A stretch of 64,000 nucleotides of DNA from the NCBI RefSeq assembly GCF_019599505.1, contig NZ_RKLT01000001.1, positions 62,001 through 126,000 of the forward strand. The letters run 5' to 3'. Positions 30,177-39,273 of this stretch are shown in pieces. Within the stretch, counting starts at the first letter, position 1; each line of letters begins with the position of its first letter. Under the pieces are notes generated by a model. That model ran no database searches. It was not told the DNA's origin and saw only the letters and a program-made list of their open reading frames with translations. Both the position numbers and the translations under genes were made by a program. This DNA comes from Haloarcula nitratireducens. GTDB taxonomy: Archaea; Halobacteriota; Halobacteria; Halobacteriales; Haloarculaceae.

Positions 30177-30225
30177 GCGGTAAGTGCCCTGTGGTACGTG
30201 CAACCGGGCGGGTACTCCGACGGGG

Positions 30226-30253
30226 GTTTAAGTCGGGGTCGTCATATGTAGGT
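30226..30253 (+). promoter_or_regulatory. Promoter of pth2, leaderless type
   Basis: The sequence tttaag at 30227-30232 lies about 25 nt before the pth2 ATG (30254), the usual TATA-to-TSS spacing in haloarchaea, so the transcript likely begins at or within a base or two of the start codon. Confidence 0.5.
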
Positions 30254-30592
30254 ATGAAGCAGGCCATCGTCGCGCGGGCCGACATCGGGATGAGCGAGGG
30301 GAAACTCGCCGCTCAGGTCGCCCACGCGTCGCTGTCGGCGTACGAGGACGCCGGCCGGAAGGCCCGCAAAGCCTGGAAAGGCGAGGGTCAGAAGAAAGTC
30401 GTCCTCAAGGCGACCGGCGAGTCCGAGCTGTTCGAACTCGCCGACGCCGCGGAGCGCGAGGGCCTGCCGCATGCCATCATCAGGGACGCCGGCCACACGC
30501 AGTTGGAACCGGGAACGGTCACTGCACTTGCGGTCGGACCCGCCGACGACGACCTGGTGGACCGCGTCACCGGTGACTGTTCGCTGTACTGA
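30254..30592 (+). CDS. pth2: Peptidyl-tRNA hydrolase, Pth2 type
   Basis: Releases peptides from drop-off peptidyl-tRNA. The 112-residue archaeal/eukaryotic type begins [26 protein letters not shown] (N-terminal Lys, then the LAAQVAHAS helix) and has the [25 protein letters not shown] block with the conserved D and T of the active region. ATG 30254 fits family length; the longer upstream frame is not supported. Convergent with nothing; followed by the proteasome genes 73 bp on. Confidence 0.95.
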   Translation: MKQAIVARADIGMSEGKLAAQVAHASLSAYEDAGRKARKAWKGEGQKKVVLKATGESELFELADAAEREGLPHAIIRDAGHTQLEPGTVTALAVGPADDDLVDRVTGDCSLY

Positions 30593-30613
30593 GGGCGGCG
30601 AACGCGCCGATAC

Positions 30614-30624
30614 GGTTATATACC
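30614..30624 (+). promoter_or_regulatory. TATA box of the psmA-psmB operon
   Basis: The sequence gttatatacc (30615-30624) sits about 45 nt before the psmA ATG, predicting a leader of about 20 nt. A short purine run (ccaaaaga) follows. This is a standard haloarchaeal promoter by position. Confidence 0.55.
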
Positions 30625-30665
30625 AAAAGACCTAACCTCAGGTGAATAACAGAGAGTAACACACA

Positions 30666-31400
30666 ATGCAAGGAAACGATCAGCAGGCGTACGACCGCGG
30701 GATCACCATCTTCTCGCCGGACGGTCGCCTGTACCAGGTGGAGTACGCTCGTGAGGCAGTCAAGCGCGGCACCGCAAGCGTCGGCGTCCGCACGGCAGAC
30801 GGCGTCGTGCTGGCGGCCGACCGCCACGCCCGCTCGCCGCTCATCGAGCGCGACAGCATCGAGAAGATTCACGAGATCGACGACCACGTCGGCGTCGCGA
30901 GCGCCGGTCACGTCGCCGACGCACGCCAGCTCATCGACGTGGCCCGCCGGCAGGCGCAGGTCAACCGCCTGCGCTACGACGAACCGGCCAGCGTCGAGTC
31001 GCTGACCAAGGAAGTCACCGACTACATCCAGCAGTACACCCAGACCGGCGGCGCACGGCCGTTCGGCGTCGCGCTGCTGGTCGGTGGCATCAAGGACGGG
31101 GAGCCCCGCCTGTTCGAGACGGACCCCTCGGGGACGCCCTATGAGTGGCAGGCCGTCGCCATCGGCGGGTCCCGAGAGGAGATCCAGAGCTTCCTCGAGG
31201 ACGAGTACGCCGAGGAGATGGACCTCGAGGGCGGCGTCGAACTCGCGCTTCGCGCGCTCGAGTCGGTCAACGAGGACGGACTGGACCCGTCGGGCGTGGA
31301 CATCGCCACCATCGACGTCGAGAGCAAGCAGTTCAGCAAACTCGACGAGGACGAGGTCTCCGCGCGTCTCGACGAGTTCGAACTCGGAGGTGAGAACTGA
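30666..31400 (+). CDS. psmA: 20S proteasome alpha subunit
   Basis: A 244-residue non-catalytic ring subunit that gates the core. The N-terminal YDRGITIFSPDGRLYQVEYAREA is the alpha-type signature (gate residues plus the H0 helix), followed by RTADGVVLAADRHARSPLIE and the conserved GARPFGVALLVGG. The stop overlaps the psmB ATG (TGATG), giving stoichiometric coupling of alpha and beta. Many haloarchaea have a second alpha elsewhere. Confidence 0.97.
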   Translation: MQGNDQQAYDRGITIFSPDGRLYQVEYAREAVKRGTASVGVRTADGVVLAADRHARSPLIERDSIEKIHEIDDHVGVASAGHVADARQLIDVARRQAQVNRLRYDEPASVESLTKEVTDYIQQYTQTGGARPFGVALLVGGIKDGEPRLFETDPSGTPYEWQAVAIGGSREEIQSFLEDEYAEEMDLEGGVELALRALESVNEDGLDPSGVDIATIDVESKQFSKLDEDEVSARLDEFELGGEN

Positions 31401-32092
31401 TGTACGACCCCGAGAACCGCCTGACCGACGCCTACGAACCCGAGGTCGGCACCCTCCCGAACGACGACGAGGGCCGCGACGAGGAGAACGTCACGAAGAC
31501 GGGGACGACCACCGTCGGCATCAGCACCGACGACGGCGTCATCATCGCCACGGACCGGCGCGCCTCGCTGGGCGGCCGGTTCGTCTCGAACAAGAACGTC
31601 CAGAAGGTCGAGCAGATCCACCCGACGGCCGCGCTCACGCTGGTCGGCAGCGTCGGCGGCGCGCAGTCGTTCATCCGCTCGCTGCGCTCGGAGGCGAACC
31701 TCTACGAGGTCCGTCGGGACGAGCCGCTCTCGATTCACGCGCTGGCGACGCTCGCGGGCAACTTCGCCCGCGGCGGCCCCTTCTTCGCCATCAACCCCAT
31801 CCTCGGCGGGGTCGACGCGGAGGGCAGTCACGTCTACAGCATCGACCCGGCCGGCGGCGTCCTACAGGACGACTACACCGTCACCGGCTCCGGGACGATG
31901 GTCGCCACGGGGACCATCGAGGGCGAGTACGACCCCGAGATGAGCCTCGAAGACGCCCGGAACCTCGCTATCCGCGCCGTCGAAGCCGCCGCCGAGCGCG
32001 ACACCGGTTCCGGTAACGGCGTCGTCATCGCCGAGGTCACCGCCGACGGCGTCGACATCGACCGCTTCGACGACTACGACTCGGCGGCCTGA
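31400..32092 (+). CDS. psmB: 20S proteasome beta subunit precursor
   Basis: A 230-residue threonine protease subunit. A 35-residue propeptide ends in VTKTG and cleavage exposes T36 of TTTVGISTDDGVIIATDRRAS, the N-terminal nucleophile, with D52 as the catalytic-group Asp. SNKNVQKVEQI holds the catalytic Lys region and GSVGGAQSFIRSLR the following strand. The co-translated operon with psmA yields the complete core. Downstream T-tracts probably end the transcript. Confidence 0.97.
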   Translation: MYDPENRLTDAYEPEVGTLPNDDEGRDEENVTKTGTTTVGISTDDGVIIATDRRASLGGRFVSNKNVQKVEQIHPTAALTLVGSVGGAQSFIRSLRSEANLYEVRRDEPLSIHALATLAGNFARGGPFFAINPILGGVDAEGSHVYSIDPAGGVLQDDYTVTGSGTMVATGTIEGEYDPEMSLEDARNLAIRAVEAAAERDTGSGNGVVIAEVTADGVDIDRFDDYDSAA

Positions 32093-32106
32093 CTCGGCCG
32101 CGAACC

Positions 32107-32150
32107 GCTCGCTTTTCGTCGCTTTTCCGCGCGTTTCGCCGCTGTTCGAC
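32107..32150 (+). terminator. T-tract terminator region after psmB
   Basis: Three clusters of T runs (cgcttttcg, cgcttttcc, gcgtttcgc) follow the psmB stop within 60 bp. Archaeal transcription ends at such U-rich stretches without a strong hairpin. Confidence 0.45.
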
Positions 32151-32194
32151 GCTATTCGACGCCGTACGAGTGACGACTCAGTGCGGGCGTGGAC

Positions 32195-32359
32195 CTACCG
32201 CGGCACGTCGACCCAGCCGCAGATCCAGGCGTCGTCGGCGTCCGGGAGGTAGGCGACGGTTCGACCGCCGAACTCCCGTATCTCGACCTCGTCTGGTCGC
32301 CCCTGCCGGCTCGGTTCGTGCCGCTCCCTGTTCCCGGATTCGGATTCGTGTTCGCTCAC
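32195..32359 (-). CDS. Small conserved-looking haloarchaeal protein
   Basis: A 54-residue frame (GTG start MSEHESESGNRE) with the C-terminal part VEIREFGGRTVAYLPDADDAWICGWVDVPR. It has acidic-polar composition typical of haloarchaeal small proteins and a tidy ending. GTG codons at 32365 and 32377 would add two or eight residues. I believe related short proteins exist in haloarchaea but cannot name a family; no functional motif seen. It sits between psmB and the MFS gene. Confidence 0.45.
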   Translation of the reverse strand: MSEHESESGNRERHEPSRQGRPDEVEIREFGGRTVAYLPDADDAWICGWVDVPR

Positions 32360-32525
32360 TGGCACTCTCGTTTCCACGCCCGTCCCGTACCCTTCTGGTT
32401 ATGCGCGCGCTAACCCGTCGGCGAGCCCGGTCTCCGGATATCGCTGTAGCGCGACGTAGCTCACTATAGCCCTCTATCCTCCGGAATCCGTGGCTATACG
32501 TGGGTTCCGGGTCTGGCTTCGACCG

Positions 32526-33887
32526 ATGGTTACGGACCGCGGTAGCGACGGGGACGGCGACGCCGACGTCGACCTGCTCTCGGCGTTCCGGCAGTTCTTC
32601 GCCTTAGAGCGGGACGTACTGGTGCTCTCGCTGTCGATGCTGGCGTTCTCCTTGGCCTTCCAGATGACCAGCCGCTACGTTCCCGAGTACATGAGAATCC
32701 TCGGGGCGAGCGCGAGCGTCATCGGCCTCTACGGCAGCGTCGGCAACCTCATCAGCGCCGTCTACCCCTACCCCGGCGGGGCCGTCTCCGACCGCGTCGG
32801 TTCCCGCCTCGCGCTGACGGCCTTCGCGGTATTGGCGACGGTCGGCTTCGGCGTCTGGTACCTCGCTTCGGTCGTCGGCGACGTCGCGATCGGCCCGGTC
32901 ACGATGCCCGCGTGGGGCCTCGTCTTCGTCGGTCTCTTCCTCGCGCAGGCGTGGAAGTCGTTCGGCCTCGGGGCGACCTTCGCGATCGTCAAACAGAGCG
33001 TCCCGGACGACCGGTTAGCGATGGGCTTCGCCAGCACCGAGGTGTTCCGACGACTCGGATTCCTCCTCGGGCCGCTGGCCGCCGCGGGACTGCTCGCGGC
33101 GACGGCGACGTTCGTCGGCGGCTTCCAGTTGGTTCTGCTCGCCGCGGTCGGCTGCGGGGCCGTCGCCACGGTGGCCCAGCACGTCCTCTACGACGCTAGT
33201 GAGGACTCCTTAGGGAAGTCCTTCGAGGGCGTGAAGCAGGTTATCGACGACCTAAGAGCGATGCCGGAGACGCTGCGACCGCTGCTCGTCGCCGACACGC
33301 TCGTCCGCTTCGCCAACGGCATGGTGTACGTCTTCTTCGTCATCGTCGTCACGGAGTTCCTCTCGGTCGGCTTCTCGGGCTTCGGAGTCACGCTCCGCCC
33401 GGACGCCTTCTTCGGCGTCCTGCTGGGCGTCGAGATGGTCGTCGCCATCGTCTCGATGCTCCCCGTCTCGAAGCTCACGGAGGCGTTCGGCCTCAAGCCC
33501 GCCGTCGCGCTGGGTTTCTCGGTGTACGCGCTCTTTCCCCTCGCGCTCGTCTACGCCCCGCCCGACCAGTGGGTGTTGGTCGCCCTCTTCGCGTACTCCG
33601 GCCTCCGGTTCGCGGGCCTGCCCGCCCACAAGGCGCTGATCGTCGGCCCCGCCGAGCGCGACGCCGGCGGCCGCGTCACCGGCACCTACTACCTGATTCG
33701 CAACGCGATCGTCATCCCCAGCGCCGCGCTCGGCGGCTGGCTCTACGGGAGCGAGTGGGCCCTCGGACTCGCGGGCGTCACCGTCCGCGCCGGCCCGGAA
33801 CTGGCCTTCGGCGTGGCAACCGCCATCGGCGTGGTCGGAGTTCTGTACTTCCTCGTCTTCGGCGAGGAGTTCGAGGCGTACGAGTGA
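32526..33887 (+). CDS. MFS transporter
   Basis: A 453-residue integral protein with about 12 helices split by a central loop (DSLGKSFEGVKQVIDDLRAMPETLRP). MFS loop 2-3 motif is PGGAVSDRVGSR (about 88-99), and further helices are typical, e.g. FVGLFLAQAWKSFGLGATF. The substrate cannot be assigned; weak resemblance to drug or sugar efflux carriers. ATG 32526 (MVTDRGSD) is chosen; the GTG at 32490 is an alternative. Convergent with the MoeA fusion gene. Confidence 0.85.
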   Translation: MVTDRGSDGDGDADVDLLSAFRQFFALERDVLVLSLSMLAFSLAFQMTSRYVPEYMRILGASASVIGLYGSVGNLISAVYPYPGGAVSDRVGSRLALTAFAVLATVGFGVWYLASVVGDVAIGPVTMPAWGLVFVGLFLAQAWKSFGLGATFAIVKQSVPDDRLAMGFASTEVFRRLGFLLGPLAAAGLLAATATFVGGFQLVLLAAVGCGAVATVAQHVLYDASEDSLGKSFEGVKQVIDDLRAMPETLRPLLVADTLVRFANGMVYVFFVIVVTEFLSVGFSGFGVTLRPDAFFGVLLGVEMVVAIVSMLPVSKLTEAFGLKPAVALGFSVYALFPLALVYAPPDQWVLVALFAYSGLRFAGLPAHKALIVGPAERDAGGRVTGTYYLIRNAIVIPSAALGGWLYGSEWALGLAGVTVRAGPELAFGVATAIGVVGVLYFLVFGEEFEAYE

Positions 33888-33903
33888 GCGAACTACGGGC
33901 TCA

Positions 33904-35763
33904 CTACGCCACTCGCTCGTAGCCCGGCAGTTCCACGATCCCGTCCAGCGCCGCGACCAGCGATTCGACGCCGTCCTTCTCGCGGCGGTCGGACAGGGCG
34001 ACCACGGAGAGTCGCTGTGTGCCGAGCGGGAGAAACGAGAGGCCGAGCGACGCGGCGCTGGGCCGGAGCGCGGGCGCGGCGTCGGCGTCGCCGGATTCGA
34101 CGCGGCGGGCCGGCCCGTCGAGGCCGTGGGCGGTGACGCCGTAGCCCTCGACGGCGTCCCGTGGCCTCGCGGACCCGCGTTCCGAGTCCAGTTCCGCCAG
34201 CGCGTCGTCGAAGGCGTTCCTGAGGCCCGTTCCGGCGGCCGCGTTGACGACGGTCGTTTCTCCGTCGACCAGCGCTTCCAGTCCCGAGAGGTCGGCGTTC
34301 GGGCCGAGCGCGAGGCCCCACTCGCGGTTCCACGCGGCCAACGTCTCCCCGCCCGAGGGGTCGCCGGTAACGACAGCTACGTCCGGGATGCCATCGGCGA
34401 GCCACTGCTCGCCCGCTTGCGTTCCGCGAGCCAGGTAGCGGACGCGCTCGACGGCCGAGAGCGCCGACGAGACGACGGGGTCGCGGTCGCCGACGCAGAG
34501 CAGGGCGGGCGGGCGCGCCTCGTCGTCGAACAGTTCGACCGTCACTCGCTCGCCGCTCGGGACGTAGTTCGTGGTGGCGGCGACGGTGACGACGCCGTCG
34601 GCGTAGGCCAGGCTCGTCGTCGCACCGCTGCCCTTGTCGACGGGGTAGGCGAGCGTCTGGCCGTCGCCGTCCGCGACGAGCCCCACCGGGACCAGTCGGT
34701 AGCGCCCGCCGTCGTGACGGACGCGGGCGGCCAGTTCGGCCTCGGTCTCCATCGCCGGCGCGGGGACGCCCGTCGCCGCGCGGATCGCCGGCGCGACGAG
34801 CACGCGGAACACCGACAGCGCCGAGACGGGATACCCCGGCAGACCGACGTACGGCGTCCCGGCGACGCGGCCGACGACGGTCGGCTTGCCGGGCTGGATA
34901 TCGACGCCGTGCAGGAGTAGCTCGGTGTCCTCGCGCTCCTCGACCAGCGTGGCCAGCACGTCGGTACTGCCGGCGCTGGTCGAGCCGGAGGTGAGCACTA
35001 AGTCGGCCGTCTCGGCGGCCGCAGAGAGCGCGTCGGCCAGCGCCCCGCGGTCGTCGCCGACGCTGTCGAAGCGGACCGCCTCGCCGCCCGCGGCGGCGAC
35101 GGCGGCCATGATGGCGGGCGTGTTCACGTCGTGTATCTGTCCGGCGTCGTGGTCGAGGGGCTCGTCGGCGGGGACGAGTTCGTCGCCGGTGGAGACGACG
35201 GCCACCTCGGGCCGACCGCGGACGGGGACGGAACTCTCGCCGAGCGCCGACAGCAGGCCGATGGTTCGGGGCGTCAGCCGCGTGCCCGCGCTCAGCGCGA
35301 AGTCGCCGACGGCCACGTCGGCCCCCGCTGGCAGGACGTTCTCGCCCGGCGTGACGGCGTCCCGAACTTCGACCCGGTCGCCGTCGCGGGTCGTCCGCTC
35401 GACGACGACGACGCTGTCCGCGCTCTCTGGCATCACGGCTCCGGTCGCGATCTCGACGGCGTCGCCCTCGTCGACGGCGGTCTCGGGCGGTTCGCCCGCG
35501 TGCAGTTCGCTCGCGACGGCGAGTTCGACGGGCGACGCTTCTCCGGCCCCGACGGTGTCGCTCGCCCGGACCGCGTAGCCGTCCATCGCGGCCCGATCGA
35601 ACCCCGGTACGTCGATGTCGGCCGAGACGGCCGCTGCCAGCGTCCGGCCCTGCGCGTCGTCGAGCGGAACGTCTGCCGGCTCGCTACCTAGTCCCAACTC
35701 GGCGATAGTCGCCCGGGCCGTCTCCAGATCGGCGAGTTCCCGCCGGTTCCCGCGTTCGGTCAT
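33904..35763 (-). CDS. MoeA-type molybdopterin molybdotransferase fused to a PBP-like domain
   Basis: A 619-residue protein. Residues 1-400 or so are MoeA (inserts molybdate into adenylylated molybdopterin), with [22 protein letters not shown] and ALLYGLPGYPVSAL-type (LPGYPVSALSVF) blocks. Residues about 410-619 resemble the periplasmic-binding-protein-like domain often fused to archaeal MoeA, as in LysR-type effector domains that bind molybdate. The substrate loop reads SGSTSAGSTD (259-268) instead of the usual GGTSVG. It ends 16 bp from the MFS gene. ATG 35763 is chosen; divergent from mobB-moaE by 73 bp. Confidence 0.85.
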   Translation of the reverse strand: MTERGNRRELADLETARATIAELGLGSEPADVPLDDAQGRTLAAAVSADIDVPGFDRAAMDGYAVRASDTVGAGEASPVELAVASELHAGEPPETAVDEGDAVEIATGAVMPESADSVVVVERTTRDGDRVEVRDAVTPGENVLPAGADVAVGDFALSAGTRLTPRTIGLLSALGESSVPVRGRPEVAVVSTGDELVPADEPLDHDAGQIHDVNTPAIMAAVAAAGGEAVRFDSVGDDRGALADALSAAAETADLVLTSGSTSAGSTDVLATLVEEREDTELLLHGVDIQPGKPTVVGRVAGTPYVGLPGYPVSALSVFRVLVAPAIRAATGVPAPAMETEAELAARVRHDGGRYRLVPVGLVADGDGQTLAYPVDKGSGATTSLAYADGVVTVAATTNYVPSGERVTVELFDDEARPPALLCVGDRDPVVSSALSAVERVRYLARGTQAGEQWLADGIPDVAVVTGDPSGGETLAAWNREWGLALGPNADLSGLEALVDGETTVVNAAAGTGLRNAFDDALAELDSERGSARPRDAVEGYGVTAHGLDGPARRVESGDADAAPALRPSAASLGLSFLPLGTQRLSVVALSDRREKDGVESLVAALDGIVELPGYERVA

Positions 35764-35836
35764 GGTCGCCCTTCGCGGCGGCGCAGTAAAAACCCGGAGC
35801 CGAGGGCTGATGTTCCCCGAGGGCGTTGCCGGTCGT

Positions 35837-36715
35837 ATGCACGTACTTCGCGTCGTCGGCCCGTCCGACGCCGGCAAGACGACGCTCGTCGAACGGCTCA
35901 CCGAGCGACTGGCCGAGGAGGGCCGCGTGGCGACCGTGAAACACATCGACTGCGACCCGGACGTGGACACCGAGGGGAAGGACACGGCCCGCCACCGAGC
36001 GGCCGGTGCCGAGGAGACCTACGGCGTCACGAGCGACGGGTCGTGGTTCGCGACGGGAGGCGAGCGGTCGCTCCCGGACCTGCTCGACGGCTTCGCGCCC
36101 GAGTACGACTACGCGCTCGTCGAGGGGTACGGCGACGCCGCCCTGCCGACCGTCGTGCTCGGCGGCGAGGGAGGCGACGAAGCCGACCACGACGACGAAC
36201 GGGAGTACGCGGGCGAGATTCTCCAGCGCGCGCCCGACGCCGATTCCGCGGACGTCGAAGCGGTCCTGGACGCGCTCGGGGACGCGGAACCCTACGAGAC
36301 GCTCGAATCGCTCGTCCGGCGGGCCAAGCGCTCGCCCGACGCCGAATTTTCGGGGGCCATCGCCACGTTCACCGGCCGAGTCCGTGCTCGCGACGGTCCC
36401 GAGGACGCGGCGACGGAGTTCCTGGAGTTCGAGAAGTACGACGGCGTCGCCGAGGAGAAGATGGCGACCATCAGCGAGGAACTCGAAGCCCGCGAGGGCG
36501 TCTACGACGTGCTGTTACACCACCGCACCGGCGTCGTCGAGGCGGGCGAGGACATCGTCTTCGTCGTCGTCCTCGCGGGCCACCGCGCGGCGGCCTTCGA
36601 GACCGTCGAGGACGGCATCGATCGGCTCAAGGCGGAAGTGCCGCTATTCAAGAAGGAGGTCACGGTCGACGGGGAGTTCTGGGCGCACCAGCACGAGGAA
36701 CACGGCCACGACTGA
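35837..36715 (+). CDS. MobB-MoaE fusion protein of molybdenum cofactor synthesis
   Basis: A 292-residue two-domain protein. The N-terminal MobB-like GTPase has P-loop GPSDAGKTTL (8-17) and TVKHID; the C-terminal MoaE part (about 160-292) shows FSGAIATFTGRVRARD, LEFEKYDGVAEEKMATI, HHRTGVVEAGEDIVFVVV and FKKEVTVDGEFWAHQ, typical of the large subunit of molybdopterin synthase. One polypeptide thus couples sulfur insertion (with MoaD) and GTP-linked handling. The same fusion is known in haloarchaea. ATG 35837 is used; an in-frame ATG at 35810 would add nine residues. Confidence 0.9.
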   Translation: MHVLRVVGPSDAGKTTLVERLTERLAEEGRVATVKHIDCDPDVDTEGKDTARHRAAGAEETYGVTSDGSWFATGGERSLPDLLDGFAPEYDYALVEGYGDAALPTVVLGGEGGDEADHDDEREYAGEILQRAPDADSADVEAVLDALGDAEPYETLESLVRRAKRSPDAEFSGAIATFTGRVRARDGPEDAATEFLEFEKYDGVAEEKMATISEELEAREGVYDVLLHHRTGVVEAGEDIVFVVVLAGHRAAAFETVEDGIDRLKAEVPLFKKEVTVDGEFWAHQHEEHGHD

Positions 36716-36733
36716 CGAGTCGAGGGGCGACGA

Positions 36734-37924
36734 TTAGGGCCAGCGCTCGACGGTCACCGTCGCGTCGACGTCGAGCACTTCGGTCTCCGGGCCGACGACG
36801 ACCCAGCCGTCGGCCTCGACGGCGCTGGAGAGGACGCCCGCGCCGGACGCCCGAACCGGCGTCGCGTCGCCGTCGTCGAGACTGACGCGAACGAACTGCG
36901 TCGTCCCGAGGTCGCTGTGGATGCGCTCGGTCAGCGTCGCCGCCGTCTCGGCGAGCGGGTCCGGTTCCGCGCCCGCGAGCCACGCTATCGCGGGCCGGAG
37001 GAAGGAGACGGCACCGACGAGACAGGAGACGGGGTAACCCGGGAGGACCAGTATCGGCGTCTCGTCGACGACGCCGAAGCCGAGGGGGTGGCCGGGCTTG
37101 ATGGCGACGCCGTGGACGCGCATCTCACCGCGGTCGTCGACGACTTCGGGCAACAGGTCGCGTTCGCCGACCGAGGAGCCGCCGGTCGTCACCACGACGT
37201 CGTGGTCGGTGTCGCGTTCGATGGCGTCGCCGAGCGCGTCCACGTCGTCGGTGACGACGTCGCGGTACGTCGCCGTCCCGCCCCAGCGCTCGGCCAGTCG
37301 GGAGACCATCAGCGCGTTCGTCTCGACGGTTTGGCCCGGACCGGGGTCGTCCTCGACCAGTTCCTCGCCCGTCGGCACGACGCTCACGCGGGGCCGCTCG
37401 GCGACGGTGAGTTGCCGGTGGCCCGTGCTCTTCGCGACCGCGAGGTCCGCGGGGGTCAGTCGGTGGCCCGCCGAAAACAGGTCGGTCCCCGCGGCCACGT
37501 CCTCGCCCGCGGGCGCGACGTTCTCGCCCGGCGCGACCGTCGCCCGCACCGCGACGTCGCCGTCCCGGTCGTCGGTCCGCTCGACTTTCACGACGGCGTC
37601 GGCCCCCGAGGGGAGTTCGCTCCCCGTGTGGACCGGCGTGGCCCGGCCCTGGCCCGCGCGGTCGTTCCGATCTAAGACGACCGGCGCGCGCTCGCTGGCC
37701 CCGAGCGTGTCCTCGGCGAGGACCGCGTAGCCGTCCATCGCCGCGCGCGCCTCGCCGGGCACGTCCCGACGGGCGGTGAGCGCGGCCGCCAGCCAGCGCT
37801 CGTCGGCCTCGGTCACCGGAACCGCTTCGGCGCGTCCATGCGGAGAGACCTGCTCGCCGAAGCGGATCAGGGCCTCGGAGAGCGGCGTGTGCTCGCGGAA
37901 CCCGGCGTCCTGGCGGTCGGTCAT
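36734..37924 (-). CDS. moeA: Molybdopterin molybdenumtransferase (MoeA), second paralogue
   Basis: A 396-residue MoeA without the fused domain. Family motifs are [14 protein letters not shown] (substrate-loop Asp), [10 protein letters not shown], the canonical [16 protein letters not shown] and [16 protein letters not shown], then a C-terminal domain IV. It catalyses Mo insertion in cofactor synthesis. It faces moaA divergently (79 bp) and is convergent with mobB-moaE. Two MoeA copies in one window suggest specialisation, for example Mo versus W or NarG versus NasA; which is which cannot be read from sequence. Confidence 0.93.
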   Translation of the reverse strand: MTDRQDAGFREHTPLSEALIRFGEQVSPHGRAEAVPVTEADERWLAAALTARRDVPGEARAAMDGYAVLAEDTLGASERAPVVLDRNDRAGQGRATPVHTGSELPSGADAVVKVERTDDRDGDVAVRATVAPGENVAPAGEDVAAGTDLFSAGHRLTPADLAVAKSTGHRQLTVAERPRVSVVPTGEELVEDDPGPGQTVETNALMVSRLAERWGGTATYRDVVTDDVDALGDAIERDTDHDVVVTTGGSSVGERDLLPEVVDDRGEMRVHGVAIKPGHPLGFGVVDETPILVLPGYPVSCLVGAVSFLRPAIAWLAGAEPDPLAETAATLTERIHSDLGTTQFVRVSLDDGDATPVRASGAGVLSSAVEADGWVVVGPETEVLDVDATVTVERWP

Positions 37925-38002
37925 GGCGGAGGCTGGGCCGGGCGAGATAATAATGGCACCGACCCGGATACTTTTCCCCGCGGCCGCCGGACTAGGAATC
38001 GG

Positions 38003-38977
38003 ATGCTCGTCGACGAGTTCGGACGGGAGGTCACCGGCGTTCGCGTCTCGCTGACCGACCGGTGTAACTTCGACTGCGTCTACTGTCACAACGAGGGGCT
38101 CGGCGACACGCGCGGCCCGATGGACCCGCAGGACGACGAGATGTCGGCCGACGACGTGGTCCGCTTCCTGGAGGTCGCCGCGGAGTTCGACGTGGACGCG
38201 GTGAAGTTCACCGGCGGCGAACCGATGCTCCGGGGGGACCTCACGGAGATCGTCCGCCGGACGCCCGACGAACTGGAGGTGTCGATGACGACCAACGGCA
38301 CCTTCCTCCCGGGTCGGGCCGACGAACTCGTCGACGCGGGCTTAGAACGAGTGAACGTCTCGCAGGACGCCTTAGACCCCGACGACTTCGCGAAGGTGAC
38401 GCAGACGGGGGCCTACGAGCAGGTACTGGAGGGCGTCGAAGCGGCCCTCAACGCGGGGCTCGCGCCGGTGAAGCTCAACATGGTCGTCTTCAAGGGCACC
38501 AAACCGTACCTCCCCGAGATGGTCGACCACGTCGCCGAGAACGACGGGCTGCGCCTCCAGCTCATCGAGTACATGCCGGAACTGGTCGGCAACGCCGACT
38601 GGGCGGTCGACACCGCGGCGATGCACGAGTGGCTGGCGGGGCGGGCCGACCGGATCGAGCAGCGGGAGATGCACGGTCGCTCGCGGTACTTCATCGACGG
38701 CGGGATGGTCGAAGTCGTCGACCCGGTCGGCAACGAGGAGTTCTGTGCTAACTGCCACCGGGTTCGGGTCACTCACGACGGCTATCTCAAGGGCTGTCTG
38801 AACCGCAACGACGATCTGCGCCCGATGGGCGAGATGACGCGCGCGGAAATTCGAGAGACGTTCCGCGAGACCGTCGCGAACCGCGTTCCCTACTACGGCG
38901 AGTACATGGTCGAAGAGGACGGGGAGTGGGTCGTCAACGAGAAGTACCTCGACGACCCGCCGACGGCCGACGACTGA
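38003..38977 (+). CDS. moaA: GTP 3',8-cyclase (MoaA)
   Basis: Radical-SAM enzyme that starts molybdenum cofactor synthesis by rearranging GTP. The 324-residue protein has the SAM cluster motif CNFDCVYC (C21, C25, C28), the TGGEP loop and the C-terminal second cluster C248, C251 and C265 ([10 protein letters not shown]...LKGC) that binds GTP. The protein ends PPTADD rather than the family's Gly-Gly tail. ATG 38003 fits the length; the longer frame overlaps the divergent moeA. Monocistronic with no obvious downstream partner. Confidence 0.93.
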   Translation: MLVDEFGREVTGVRVSLTDRCNFDCVYCHNEGLGDTRGPMDPQDDEMSADDVVRFLEVAAEFDVDAVKFTGGEPMLRGDLTEIVRRTPDELEVSMTTNGTFLPGRADELVDAGLERVNVSQDALDPDDFAKVTQTGAYEQVLEGVEAALNAGLAPVKLNMVVFKGTKPYLPEMVDHVAENDGLRLQLIEYMPELVGNADWAVDTAAMHEWLAGRADRIEQREMHGRSRYFIDGGMVEVVDPVGNEEFCANCHRVRVTHDGYLKGCLNRNDDLRPMGEMTRAEIRETFRETVANRVPYYGEYMVEEDGEWVVNEKYLDDPPTADD

Positions 38978-39273
38978 TACGGGTCTCGTAGATCGACGTA
39001 GAGACGACCGCACGACAGCGATGCGTTCGGCGTGTAAAAGAGTCCGGACGTGCCGGCCGCGAACACAACGTTTCGGTAATCCGGCCGGGGAACCACGACG
39101 CTTCCGAACTCGAATCGACGAACGTCCACTGACGCCCTCAGATAGATACTTTCGTCAAGGAATACTGTTTTGTATCGCTGTTTCTTCTACCCCAGTAGTA
39201 GAATGGTGAACGAGCGTATTGGAAACATCTTCCAGCGTGGACGGTCGTGCGCCGGACCGGCGCGTGATCGCCC
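38978..39273 (+). promoter_or_regulatory. Noncoding upstream region of the first nasA gene
   Basis: This 296-bp stretch contains no convincing gene. Its 3' half is AT-richer than the genes around it (ctgttttgtatcg near 39163-39175, and ttcttctacc), a plausible promoter region for the nasA gene at 39274. A 62-codon frame here has shadow-like composition and is left out. Confidence 0.4.

Noticed and set aside
39021..39209. A 62-codon frame upstream of nasA copy 1
   Set aside because: Random-looking composition, no start signals, overlaps the AT-rich promoter area.
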